Origin: Heterotrichella gracilis
Lineage: Eukaryota; Sar; Xanthophyceae; Tribonematales; Xanthonemataceae
Length of the DNA: 64,000 nucleotides
Assembly (NCBI GenBank): GCA_032358255.1
Contig: JAULBX010000002.1
Coordinates: 124,001 to 188,000, forward strand
Direction of reading: 5' to 3'
Positions 52,967 to 61,118 of this stretch are shown here, piece after piece (the first letter of the stretch is position 1; the number at the start of each line of letters is the position of its first letter). The notes under the pieces are model-generated. The model was given only the letters and a program-made list of their open reading frames with translations, did not search any database and was not told the DNA's origin. The translations under genes and the position numbers were made by a program.

Positions 52967-52978
52967 TGAGGTCCCGAG
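52967..52978 (-). repeat. 12-nt duplicate of the tRNA-Cys 3' end (att-like)
   Basis: TGAGGTCCCGAG occurs here and at 53182-53193, covering the last bases of the tRNA-Cys acceptor stem. It lies 215 bases downstream of the tRNA copy on its strand. Candidate remnant attachment site. Confidence 0.4.
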
Positions 52979-53147
52979 TAGAGGCAAATATCCGGTAGAT
53001 ACTTGGCCTGCCTGTGAGCGGATTATTTCATGATCCGCATTGGGCATGCCTAAAGTCATAATGAAGAAATACAAGCAGAGCTTGTATTTTTATTTTTCAC
53101 TTCACGTCCATTCAAGCAAAGCTTGATGATCGTTTGTGAAAAACAAA
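52979..53147 (-). ncRNA. Possible structured RNA or degraded island between tRNA-Cys and a terminator
   Basis: Contains paired hairpins ATACAAGC-AGA-GCTTGTAT (53069-53087), TCAAGC-AAA-GCTTGA (53112-53126), GCGGAT...ATCCGC (about 53018-53038), and a long stem TTTTTCAC / GTGAAAAA (53093-53143) enclosing one of them. No ORF or known RNA motif recognised. It is bounded by terminators on both sides. Confidence 0.3.
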
Positions 53148-53170
53148 AAAACCACCTAAAAGGTGGTTTT
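53148..53170 (-). terminator. Intrinsic terminator after tRNA-Cys
   Basis: AAAACCACCT-AAA-AGGTGGTTTT, perfect 10-bp stem with T-run on the minus strand. Confidence 0.85.
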
Positions 53171-53183
53171 TCTTCATTTATTG

Positions 53184-53254
53184 AGGTCCCGAGCGGATTC
53201 GAACCGCTGTAGCAGCTTTTGCAGAGCTGAGCCTAGCCACTCGGCCACAGGACC
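53184..53254 (-). tRNA. tRNA-Cys (GCA)
   Basis: Minus strand 71 bases. Acceptor GGTCCTG pairs with CGGGACC, discriminator T73; D-arm GGCCGAGTGGCTAGGC; anticodon stem CAGCT/AGCTG with loop CTGCAAA and anticodon GCA; T-arm GCGGTTCGAATCCGC. No encoded CCA. Good length for tRNA-Cys. Upstream on its strand (53286-53314) is an inverted repeat AGATTTAAG/CTTAAATCT. Confidence 0.95.
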
Positions 53255-53285
53255 TTTGAATTTAAGAAGTTAGATTTGTGAGCCA

Positions 53286-53314
53286 AGATTTAAGTCATTC
53301 TACGTCTTAAATCT
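53286..53314. promoter_or_regulatory. 9-bp inverted repeat between tRNA-Cys and the aminotransferase
   Basis: AGATTTAAG (53286-53294) and CTTAAATCT (53306-53314), 11-nt loop. It lies 32 bases upstream of tRNA-Cys and about 80 bases upstream of the + strand gene. Operator or repeat unit; no T-run, so not a terminator. Confidence 0.35.
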
Positions 53315-53393
53315 AAAATTTTCAATCTTACTTCCCAAAGGGGTAGCAAAAATAAGATTTTTTTAGCAATTTGGTAGAATTATTATCAAAATT

Positions 53394-54536
53394 ATGCAGA
53401 TTTCTTCCAAATTACCTAATGTAGGCACTACCATTTTTACTGTAATGGGCGGCCTTGCCAAAGAACATAATGCCATAAATCTGTCTCAGGGATTTCCCGA
53501 TTTTGGCTGCGATCCAAAGCTTCTGGAGTTAGCACAAAAACAAATGACTGCTGGCTTTAACCAATATGCCCCAATGCCCGGTGTTATTCAGTTACGCGAA
53601 TGCGTTGCCAAAATTATTAGTACCTGTTACGCGCAAAATTATAACCCTGACACAGAAATAACAATTACGGCAGGAGCTACGCAGGCTATTTATACAGCTA
53701 TTGCCGCTTTTATACATGCCGGCGATGAAGTGATCGTTTTTGAACCTGCTTACGATTGTTACATACCGGCAATAGAATTGCATGGTGCCAAAGCCGTTTG
53801 TTCGCAATTAGACCCTCTTGATTTCTCAATTAACTGGGAAGATGTTAGATCAAAAATAAGTGCTAAAACAAAAATGATCATGATCAATTCGCCACACAAC
53901 CCAAGTGGTGCCATTATAAATGCAAATGATCTTTTAGAATTGGAAAAGATCATTACAGGCAAGAATATTATTGTGTTAAGTGATGAAGTTTATGAGCACA
54001 TGGTGTTTGACGGACAGTTACATCAAAGTGTTGCAAGAAATAAAACCTTGGTCAACCAATCTGTTATTGTCTCTTCATTTGGAAAAACCGTTCACACCAC
54101 CGGTTGGAAAATCGGTTATGTAGCCGCACCAAAAGAATTAATGGTAGAGTTTAGAAAAGTGCACCAGTTTTTGGTTTTTGCAGTTAACCATCCATTTCAA
54201 TTAGCATTGGCGGAGTATCTCACGGATGAAAAAAATTATTTAGAATTAAAACATTTTTACCAAACCAAGCGCGACCTGTTCTTGAAATTGACGAGAGCTT
54301 CAAGATTAACGCCTTTAAAAACAAGCGGTACTTACTTTCAATTGATGAGCTACAAAGCCATAAGCTCAGAAGCAGATACAGACTTTGCTATTCGACTCAC
54401 TAAAGAAAAGAAATTAGCAACCATTCCCTTGTCTGTTTTTTACACGAATAAATACGACAATAAAGTTTTACGTTTTTGTTTCGCAAAAAAAGATGAAACA
54501 CTAGAGCAAGCTGCTGAGATCATTAATAAACTATAA
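53394..54536 (+). CDS. Methionine aminotransferase (PLP, fold type I)
   Basis: 380 residues, ATG 53394. Known: YbdL-type enzymes transaminate methionine and related amino acids in methionine salvage. Seen: INLSQGFPDFGCDP, GFNQYAPMPGVIQLREC, ITITAGATQAIYTAI, INSPHNPSGAII, VLSDEVYEHMVF, and the Schiff-base lysine motif SSFGKTVHTTGWKIGY; VLRFCFAKKDETLEQAA near the C-terminus. The SQGFPDF and YAPMPG motifs are typical of this subgroup. Its stop overlaps the next ATG by one base (TAATG). Confidence 0.92.
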   Translation: MQISSKLPNVGTTIFTVMGGLAKEHNAINLSQGFPDFGCDPKLLELAQKQMTAGFNQYAPMPGVIQLRECVAKIISTCYAQNYNPDTEITITAGATQAIYTAIAAFIHAGDEVIVFEPAYDCYIPAIELHGAKAVCSQLDPLDFSINWEDVRSKISAKTKMIMINSPHNPSGAIINANDLLELEKIITGKNIIVLSDEVYEHMVFDGQLHQSVARNKTLVNQSVIVSSFGKTVHTTGWKIGYVAAPKELMVEFRKVHQFLVFAVNHPFQLALAEYLTDEKNYLELKHFYQTKRDLFLKLTRASRLTPLKTSGTYFQLMSYKAISSEADTDFAIRLTKEKKLATIPLSVFYTNKYDNKVLRFCFAKKDETLEQAAEIINKL

Positions 54537-55183
54537 TGAAAAGTAAACTAATTCTTCTTTTTGTTTTAACTTCTTGCGTGAGATTATTTTCGCAAGACAC
54601 TATTTGTTTTACCGATAATAGTAAAACAGCTGCACTCGTAAAAAAGATAACACCCTACGAAATTGAGTACTTAAAATTTAATAATCCTAATGGATTAGTG
54701 GTTGTTGAAAATAAATCGATCATTAAATATATTCGTTACCAGGATGGAACTGTTGACAGTGTGAAAGTATATCCTCTGCCGTCCTCCACGCATTATTATG
54801 AATTTGAAAGCATTAACAACAAACTTTTTTTAGACAGGAATAATTTGTTGTATAAATCTGTGGTTTTAAATAATCCCAATTTAAAGGTGCTTATAAAAAC
54901 CTATCCTTTTGAGGCAACTAAAATTGAACTTGATATAAAACGCAAAGAAGCGCGAAAACAAAAAAATATTTCGTTGATCTTTGGAGCCACGGGTGTGATA
55001 GCTGCTTACACAGGTTTGGTGGGCTTAAGTAATTATCGCAAGTCGAGTACGAGTGATGATCTTGTTATCCTATCATCTGCCGCCGCAGGATTTACGGGAA
55101 GTATTTTACTTTATTTGAACTTCCGGAAAAAAGAAATAAAAGCGAAGAGTGAATTGGTGAGGATCTACAACGAAATGAAATAA
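54536..55183 (+). CDS. Hypothetical exported protein with one membrane segment
   Basis: 215 residues, ATG 54536 overlapping the stop of the aminotransferase. Seen: signal peptide MKSKLILLFVLTSCVRLFSQ; then a beta-rich part (ICFTDNSKTAALVKKITPYEIEYLKFNN), a charged stretch RKEARKQKN, a hydrophobic helix (about 144-166, ISLIFGATGVIAAYTGLVGL) and another (about 180-197, ILSSAAAGFTGSILLYL). No recognised domain. Translationally coupled to the upstream gene, but no functional link is evident. Confidence 0.7.
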   Translation: MKSKLILLFVLTSCVRLFSQDTICFTDNSKTAALVKKITPYEIEYLKFNNPNGLVVVENKSIIKYIRYQDGTVDSVKVYPLPSSTHYYEFESINNKLFLDRNNLLYKSVVLNNPNLKVLIKTYPFEATKIELDIKRKEARKQKNISLIFGATGVIAAYTGLVGLSNYRKSSTSDDLVILSSAAAGFTGSILLYLNFRKKEIKAKSELVRIYNEMK

Positions 55184-55184
55184 T

Positions 55185-56453
55185 TTATTTCAACAGTTCT
55201 TTTTGAGAATAGTATTTTCCATTTACAAGTGTCCCTTCAACTTGTTTAATGTTATCAATGTTCTCTAAAGGATTTGCATTTAGTAATAACAGATTAGCTT
55301 TTTTACCCACTTCAACACTACCCCATTGCTTTTGTTGTTTAAAATAAACAGCTGCATTATAAGTGGCACATTTTAAAATTTGGTAATTAGTTAAACCCGC
55401 ATTCTTATACAATTTCATTTCTTCATACATTCCAAAACCCGGCACATTATAGATCCCATCATCAGGACTCAATAAAACAAGTACACCAGCATTAACCGCC
55501 TGTTTAAAAAGTTTATTGAATTTTATGAATTGTTGTTTATACGCATTTACATATTTACTTTCAAAATCAGCTCGCATTTGCTCCTGCGTTTTTAACAAAG
55601 CTTCTCTGTATTCTTTTAACCATGAATTTTTTACAACAAAAGAAACGTAGTCCATGCCATTACGCTCTGTAAGTTCTTTTTCAGTAAAACCAAAAGCAAA
55701 AACATGATAGAAAGATAAAGTTGGGCAAAATGCGGTTCCTTTTGTTTTCATTGTCTCCAACGTCTTTTTAAAATTCAATGAATCTTTTTGGTAGGCAGCA
55801 ATAAGTGGTTGATAATGTTCTACAGAAGTAAATCCGGCATCCATAGACTTAACAAGGCTTTTGCTATAGGCGTGACCAGCAATGGTCATTTCATTCTTCT
55901 TGCAACTTTCTATTAAATAATTAAAATTAGTTTCGTTAATACCACCAAGGTATTTTATGAAGTCGTATTTTTTATTTTTTGCATGAAGTACGATCTTTTC
56001 TATGCTATCTTTTGTTAATAACGAATCTCTTGTTGGAAAAACATAAGACACGTAAATTTCCGGCCCTAATCTTTTTCCTAAACTTATACTATCTCTTAAG
56101 ATCAGGTGTTCAGCTTCGCCACGCATGCTTCTTAAAGTGGTAACACCAGCAGCAACATTCAATCTTAAATAATCCTGCATTTTTATTGGGCTATCCTTAT
56201 CGGGAAAATGCGCATGCATGTCTGCCAAACCAGGTACTAAAAATTTACCGGTGCAATCCATTACGGTATAACCTTTCATTACCTGTTTAGTAGCAAAGGC
56301 TTCTATCTTTTCTATCTTACCGGATCTGATGTAAACGTTACAATTTGGAATAACCACATCATGATTGACAGGAATAACCGAAACGTTCTTAAGAATAAGA
56401 TTTTGAGAAAAAATAATTTCCGATAAAAAAAGAAAGGCTATTAGTAAACGCAT
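55185..56453 (-). CDS. Exported amidohydrolase (imidazolonepropionase-like)
   Basis: 422 residues, ATG 56453, signal peptide MRLLIAFLFLSEIIFSQ. Seen: TIM-barrel amidohydrolase metal site VPGLADMHAHFPD (HxH), the barrel Lys in FIKYLGGI, MTIAGHAYSKS and FTSVEHYQPL (metal His), and LLSPDDGIYN (catalytic Asp). ELKGAT-like AGVTTLRSMRGE gives the usual family start of the barrel. Substrate cannot be told; some relatives are peptidases or prolidases. Convergent with the preceding gene, ends one base away without a visible terminator. Confidence 0.9.
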   Translation of the reverse strand: MRLLIAFLFLSEIIFSQNLILKNVSVIPVNHDVVIPNCNVYIRSGKIEKIEAFATKQVMKGYTVMDCTGKFLVPGLADMHAHFPDKDSPIKMQDYLRLNVAAGVTTLRSMRGEAEHLILRDSISLGKRLGPEIYVSYVFPTRDSLLTKDSIEKIVLHAKNKKYDFIKYLGGINETNFNYLIESCKKNEMTIAGHAYSKSLVKSMDAGFTSVEHYQPLIAAYQKDSLNFKKTLETMKTKGTAFCPTLSFYHVFAFGFTEKELTERNGMDYVSFVVKNSWLKEYREALLKTQEQMRADFESKYVNAYKQQFIKFNKLFKQAVNAGVLVLLSPDDGIYNVPGFGMYEEMKLYKNAGLTNYQILKCATYNAAVYFKQQKQWGSVEVGKKANLLLLNANPLENIDNIKQVEGTLVNGKYYSQKELLK

Positions 56454-56613
56454 GCTGTTTTTTAAGAGAGCAATATAAAATAATAATCCCTTTACACAAT
56501 AGGTGATTAATATTAATTAACAGTATACCAATAAATAAATGCAGTAATAGAATAAAAACAAATTCACTTACAAAAAGTAAGTAGTAGAAATTGATCGAAA
56601 GAAATCAGATTGA

Positions 56614-56814
56614 TTAATCAGGAATACCTGTACGTTTTGATTGGTTCTTGTATTTTTTTAAATATATAGTCCAATAAACTAATAGACCAACAACAAAAAG
56701 AGAAATAAACACATTTGGACCATGACCTAAAACTCTCATTCCTTTAAATATCCAATACGAGAATTCGCCAATTCCTTCAAAAATGTCGGTCCATGTGATC
56801 ATTAAGCTTGTCAT
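56614..56814 (-). CDS. Small membrane protein, DUF6341-like
   Basis: 66 residues, ATG 56814. Seen: MTSLMITWTDIFEGIGEFSYW, a hydrophobic helix (about 35-52, VFISLFVVGLLVYWTIYL) and a basic tail KKYKNQSKRTGIPD. In many Bacteroidota a protein of this layout (DUF6341) sits divergent to the DUF6427 gene, as here. Function unknown. Confidence 0.65.
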   Translation of the reverse strand: MTSLMITWTDIFEGIGEFSYWIFKGMRVLGHGPNVFISLFVVGLLVYWTIYLKKYKNQSKRTGIPD

Positions 56815-56874
56815 ATCTTTTTAATTTGTAAGTTTACCGAACAAAAATAGCAATAATTTAGATATAAAAAAATA

Positions 56875-57861
56875 GTGTTTGCAGGCTTTTTAAATAAGGG
56901 TATCAGGGGGAGTTTAGTGCTGTTAGGTGTTATTTTTGTAGCCTCGGCAACGCTCCTATATTTTGCACCTAAAAGCCTGGAATTCAACAATTACCCCGAT
57001 CTTTTTTACAACTATTTCTCGCAAAAAGTAACAAACAGGCTGTTTATAATTCTTTTAAATTTTTTGTTTGTTGGTCTTGGGGTTGTTCTCATAAGTTTGA
57101 TCTCGGTAAAACAGGAAGTGACCGAAAAACTCAACTATTTCCCTGTATTTATTTTTTTATGCCTTAGCATCGTTTCGGTCAATCCGCAACAAATAACACC
57201 ACAAATTTTTACGAATGTTTTTGTGTTGTATTCTATTTACAAATTATTAGACACCTATCGTAAAGAAAATGTTTTGAACCATTTATTTGAAGCAGCATTT
57301 TGGTTGAGCATTTCGGCATATATAACTGTTTCGAGCGTAATTAGTTTTCCTTTATTTTTTATTGTGCTTTTAATTTTACGTCCTTTTTATTGGCGCGATT
57401 GGGCAATTGCCATTTTAGGTTTTTTAGCGCCCATTTTTATTTGCGAAGGTATTGCTTACTTGAGTGATTTTACTCAATGGTATCTTTTTAAATCGGTAAG
57501 TTTATTTTTACAATTTTTAAAACCACCTTCTTTTAGCGAATACTATTTACCATTAACTACTTTTCTTGTAATTACATTATTGATCTCAGTGTTTCAAAGT
57601 TTTGTAAATGGCTTTGGCAATACTGTAAAGAAACAACGTACCAAAACAATTTTACTTTGGGTAATTTTCTTTTCTACATTTGGATTCTTTTCAGGTGGTG
57701 CAAACAGTTCCAGCATTATTTTAACCTACGCTTTTCCTTTGTCGTTCTTTATCGGCGATTTTTTATACGGACTAAAGCAAACAAAGATCACAAATACAAT
57801 TCTCGTTTTCTTTATTCTCTGTATGGTGGTTATCTTTCTTGGAGAGTTTAATGCGATCTAA
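56875..57861 (+). CDS. DUF6427-like multi-pass membrane protein
   Basis: 328 residues, GTG 56875. Seen: about nine hydrophobic helices spread along the length (GSLVLLGVIFVASATLLYF, LFIILLNFLFVGLGVVLISL, LNYFPVFIFLCLSIVSV, ISAYITVSSVISFPLFFIVLLILRPFY in parts, FFSTFGFFSGG, and a last LVFFILCMVVIFL). The LRPFYWRDW block and overall layout match DUF6427, an uncharacterised Bacteroidota family once misnamed beta-carotene monooxygenase. Divergent from the DUF6341-like gene. Function unknown. Confidence 0.8.
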   Translation: MFAGFLNKGIRGSLVLLGVIFVASATLLYFAPKSLEFNNYPDLFYNYFSQKVTNRLFIILLNFLFVGLGVVLISLISVKQEVTEKLNYFPVFIFLCLSIVSVNPQQITPQIFTNVFVLYSIYKLLDTYRKENVLNHLFEAAFWLSISAYITVSSVISFPLFFIVLLILRPFYWRDWAIAILGFLAPIFICEGIAYLSDFTQWYLFKSVSLFLQFLKPPSFSEYYLPLTTFLVITLLISVFQSFVNGFGNTVKKQRTKTILLWVIFFSTFGFFSGGANSSSIILTYAFPLSFFIGDFLYGLKQTKITNTILVFFILCMVVIFLGEFNAI

Positions 57862-57866
57862 AGTTT

Positions 57867-59414
57867 TTAATGCTGAATCAAGATCTTTTCAGTCATCATT
57901 TTTTTAATAGCAACACTAAATATTGAAAGATAATAAAGCCCATTATTTAAATTAGAAACATCAAGTTTGTTTTTTGCATTTGTTATTTCCGCACTCAAAA
58001 CTTCTTTTCCGATCAAAGAAAATAGTTTTGCAACAACTACCTCCTTTGTATTTTCAGTATCAATAACTAAAAAATCGTTTGCGGGATTTGGTGAGAAAGA
58101 TATTTTCAGATCATTATTCTGATTTTCTTTTAGCCCGACGCAAGCGCCTACAGTTAGTGTAATTACAGCACTTGTAGATGGAACAGTACAGCCATCAACA
58201 ATTGAAACCGTAAAATTTTGAGGTGTATTAGTGAGGCTTGCAATAACGCTAATAGAGTTATTGCTCGTAGCGTTTGACCAATTATAAGAGTATGGACCAC
58301 CATTACCTGAGGATACTATTGTGGGTGAAATAACAATAGAATCACGATCGCATGCAACAACAGTAGAGTTTGTAGCAATAAGCGGCGGCCTTACATTAAT
58401 AACAATTGTACTTGGTCCATGTGAACAACCATTTACATCAAAAACCGCCACTGTAAATGTTGTTGTTGTTGTTAAAGTTTGAATCGCGTTTATACCACCA
58501 GATGTAACAAGCGTGTTTGTTGTATTGCTAGTAATATTTGTAAGTGTATAATAGTACGGTATTGTACCGCCACTAGCCGAAGCGTATACTTGACCCATGG
58601 TACCATAACAAATAGTTTGTGGAGGAGCTACATTTAATGACAATACATTGGGTTGCACAATATTTACACTTGTAAATGTTTTACATCCATTCGCATCCGT
58701 AACGGTTGCTGTATGAATGCCCGTCCCTAAACCATTAACAATTGCACTAGCGATGGAAGTTGGCGCCCAAGCATATGTAAATGGCGCATAACCACTTGCA
58801 GTTAATGTGGCACTGCCGTTATTTTGCCCGAAACACATAATATTATTTGAAACAGCTGAAACTGATGGTAAAGGTGCAGCTGTTATGTTTACAGATGTTG
58901 TAAGCGTGCATGAATTATTATCAATTACAGTTACCGAATAAACCCCTGGAGCAAGATTATTCATAGTAGTAGATGTTGTTTGTGTTGGATTCGAATTCCA
59001 ACTATAAAGGTAGGGCGATGTGCCTCCCGTAACAAATACACTCGCAATTCCATTTGCAGCTCCACATAAAGCCTGTGTGGTATTTGTTGACGCACTCAAA
59101 GCCGGCCAGTTATTGATTGTGATATTGGCACAAGGTCCAGTTACAACGCACCCCCCTTCTCCTCTCACATAATATGTTCCGGCAGCGACAACAATTGAAG
59201 TACCCGTTGCAATGGGAGCGATGCCGCAAGAAAAACTATACCATTGCCAATTAGTCGCACTATTTAAAGAGCCACTTACAACAGTCAAAGTAACTGCGTC
59301 ACCAGCGCAAACGGTAGTTGTTGAAGAGTTTATAACAGGAATTGTTGGCTGAATGCACTGAGCAATTGTGTTTAAATAAAAACTCACCAATAAAAATACA
59401 ATTGCTTTTTTCAT
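57867..59414 (-). CDS. Secreted SprB-repeat protein with T9SS type A tail
   Basis: 515 residues, ATG 59414, signal peptide MKKAIVFLLVSFYLNTIA. Seen: Ig-like domain (about 20-95), SprB-type repeats (about 100-260, e.g. GASPYLYSWNSNPTQTTS-like GTSPYLYSWNSNPTQTTSTT and FGQNNGSATLTASGYAPFTYAW), further Ig-like units (about 265-420), and type A sorting domain (about 432-515, ISFSPNPANDFLVIDTENTK). Known: SprB repeats occur in gliding adhesins. Target unknown. It follows gltX by 9 bases on the same strand. Confidence 0.9.
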   Translation of the reverse strand: MKKAIVFLLVSFYLNTIAQCIQPTIPVINSSTTTVCAGDAVTLTVVSGSLNSATNWQWYSFSCGIAPIATGTSIVVAAGTYYVRGEGGCVVTGPCANITINNWPALSASTNTTQALCGAANGIASVFVTGGTSPYLYSWNSNPTQTTSTTMNNLAPGVYSVTVIDNNSCTLTTSVNITAAPLPSVSAVSNNIMCFGQNNGSATLTASGYAPFTYAWAPTSIASAIVNGLGTGIHTATVTDANGCKTFTSVNIVQPNVLSLNVAPPQTICYGTMGQVYASASGGTIPYYYTLTNITSNTTNTLVTSGGINAIQTLTTTTTFTVAVFDVNGCSHGPSTIVINVRPPLIATNSTVVACDRDSIVISPTIVSSGNGGPYSYNWSNATSNNSISVIASLTNTPQNFTVSIVDGCTVPSTSAVITLTVGACVGLKENQNNDLKISFSPNPANDFLVIDTENTKEVVVAKLFSLIGKEVLSAEITNAKNKLDVSNLNNGLYYLSIFSVAIKKMMTEKILIQH

Positions 59415-59423
59415 AAAATAATT

Positions 59424-60938
59424 TTACAATTTGCTCAAAGCAGTTTCCAAACGTTTTAATACTTCTTCTTTTTCAATTAAAGCTATCATATCAAACAATT
59501 GCGGGCCGCCGGCAACACCTGTAATTAAAACACGCAATAATTGCATATCAATTTTACCTGTTTCTTTTACCAATGCTTCAAACGCATCGTGTATTGGTTG
59601 CATCTTCCAGTCTGAAACCGATCTAAATGTATCTAACACTTTCGTAAATACTTCTTTGCTTTGCGCATTCCATTTTTTGGTAATTACCTTTTCATCGTAA
59701 GATGTTGGCGCTTCAAAAATATATTTGCCATGATCCCAGAACTCATGAACGAATTGCACTTTTTCTTTTACCAATTTACAAAAGTCGATCATAAACGCTT
59801 CATCTTTTTCATAACCTTTTTCTTTTAATAAAGGTTTAAAGGCTTTTGCAAGATCAGCATCTGATTGTTTACGTAAATATTGTTGGTTAAACCATTTTGC
59901 TTTTTCAGGATCAAATTTTGCACCTGATTTGTGCACACGTTCAAACGAAAATAATTCTGCTAACTCAGCAACAGAAAAAATTTCTTCGTTATTGCCGGGA
60001 TTCCAGCCTAAAAGCGCTAAAATATTTACAAAAGCTTCTGGGTAATAGCCCGTTTCTTTGTATCCGATATAAGGCGCTGTTTCGCGCGGATCTTGCCAGC
60101 TTAAAGGAAACACCGGAAAACGCGCTTCACGTTTACTGATCTTCCCATTGCCATCCGGATTTAAGATCAAAGGCAAATGCGCCAATTTTGGCATTTGCTC
60201 TTCCAAACCTAAATAGCGGTAAATTAAAATATGAGCGGGTGCGCTTGGCAACCACTCTTCACCACGCACGGCGTGCGAAATTTCCATTTCGATATCATCT
60301 ACAATATGTGCCAAATGATAAGTTGGCATGCCATCACTTTTTAATAACACTTTATCATCCACCTGTGCAGAGTTAACGGTTACCCAGCCACGAATAATAT
60401 CATTAAAACGAATTTCTTCATTACGTGGTACTTTTAAACGCACTACATACTTAGCGCCTTCGGCTAATAATTTTTTTACTTCGTCTTCGCCTAAAGTTGT
60501 TGAGTTGCGCATGTTCTGGCGCGTCACGGCATTGTATTGCGGCGCAACAACTTTAGCGGCTTCCAAACGCTTGCGCATATCATTTAGCTCTTCTTCCGTG
60601 TCAAAAGCGTAATAGGCATGTCCACTTTCAATTAACTTATCAGCATATTTTTTATAGATACCGAGCTCTTTTCGTTCACTTTGACGATATGGTTTATGAA
60701 GGCCGTCACCAAAACCTACACCTTCGTTTGGTTCAATGCCACACCATTTTAATGCCTCAATAATATATTCTTCGGCACCTTTTACAAAGCGGGTTTGATC
60801 GGTATCTTCAATACGCAAAATAAAATCACCGCCATGTTTTTTGGCGAAAAGATAGTTAAACAAAGCGGTGCGCACACCACCCATATGCAGCCCGCCTGTT
60901 GGACTAGGGGCAAATCTAACTCTAACACGTTTTTCCAT
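59424..60938 (-). CDS. gltX: Glutamyl-tRNA synthetase
   Basis: Charges tRNA-Glu (and possibly tRNA-Gln) with glutamate. Seen: class I signature VRFAPSPTGGLHMGGVRTALFNYL (HxGG form of HIGH), EDTDQTRFV, LKSDGMPTYHLAHIVDD, and KMSKS equivalent GNGKISKREARFP. 504 residues from ATG 60938 (MEKRVRVRF); the TTG at 60947 gives an atypical start and was rejected. Housekeeping gene; an SprB/T9SS gene is placed just behind it on the same strand. Confidence 0.98.
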   Translation of the reverse strand: MEKRVRVRFAPSPTGGLHMGGVRTALFNYLFAKKHGGDFILRIEDTDQTRFVKGAEEYIIEALKWCGIEPNEGVGFGDGLHKPYRQSERKELGIYKKYADKLIESGHAYYAFDTEEELNDMRKRLEAAKVVAPQYNAVTRQNMRNSTTLGEDEVKKLLAEGAKYVVRLKVPRNEEIRFNDIIRGWVTVNSAQVDDKVLLKSDGMPTYHLAHIVDDIEMEISHAVRGEEWLPSAPAHILIYRYLGLEEQMPKLAHLPLILNPDGNGKISKREARFPVFPLSWQDPRETAPYIGYKETGYYPEAFVNILALLGWNPGNNEEIFSVAELAELFSFERVHKSGAKFDPEKAKWFNQQYLRKQSDADLAKAFKPLLKEKGYEKDEAFMIDFCKLVKEKVQFVHEFWDHGKYIFEAPTSYDEKVITKKWNAQSKEVFTKVLDTFRSVSDWKMQPIHDAFEALVKETGKIDMQLLRVLITGVAGGPQLFDMIALIEKEEVLKRLETALSKL

Positions 60939-61118
60939 AGAGCGCAAAGATAACTATTAAATGAAGATTTAAAAAGTATGTTGCTCTTTCTTTTTGATAC
61001 GCTGAAATAAAAACTGTAATTTTATTACCTTATTAAAAAAATCGTTTACATATTTCTATTCTTTTCAAGTATTGGCTTTTCTCAATCGGATAGCCTATCT
61101 ATTATATTTAATTCTTCA

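Noticed and set aside
52979-53147. Second tRNA gene
   Set aside because: The copy shares only 12 bases with the tRNA-Cys end; there is no T-loop or anticodon stem.
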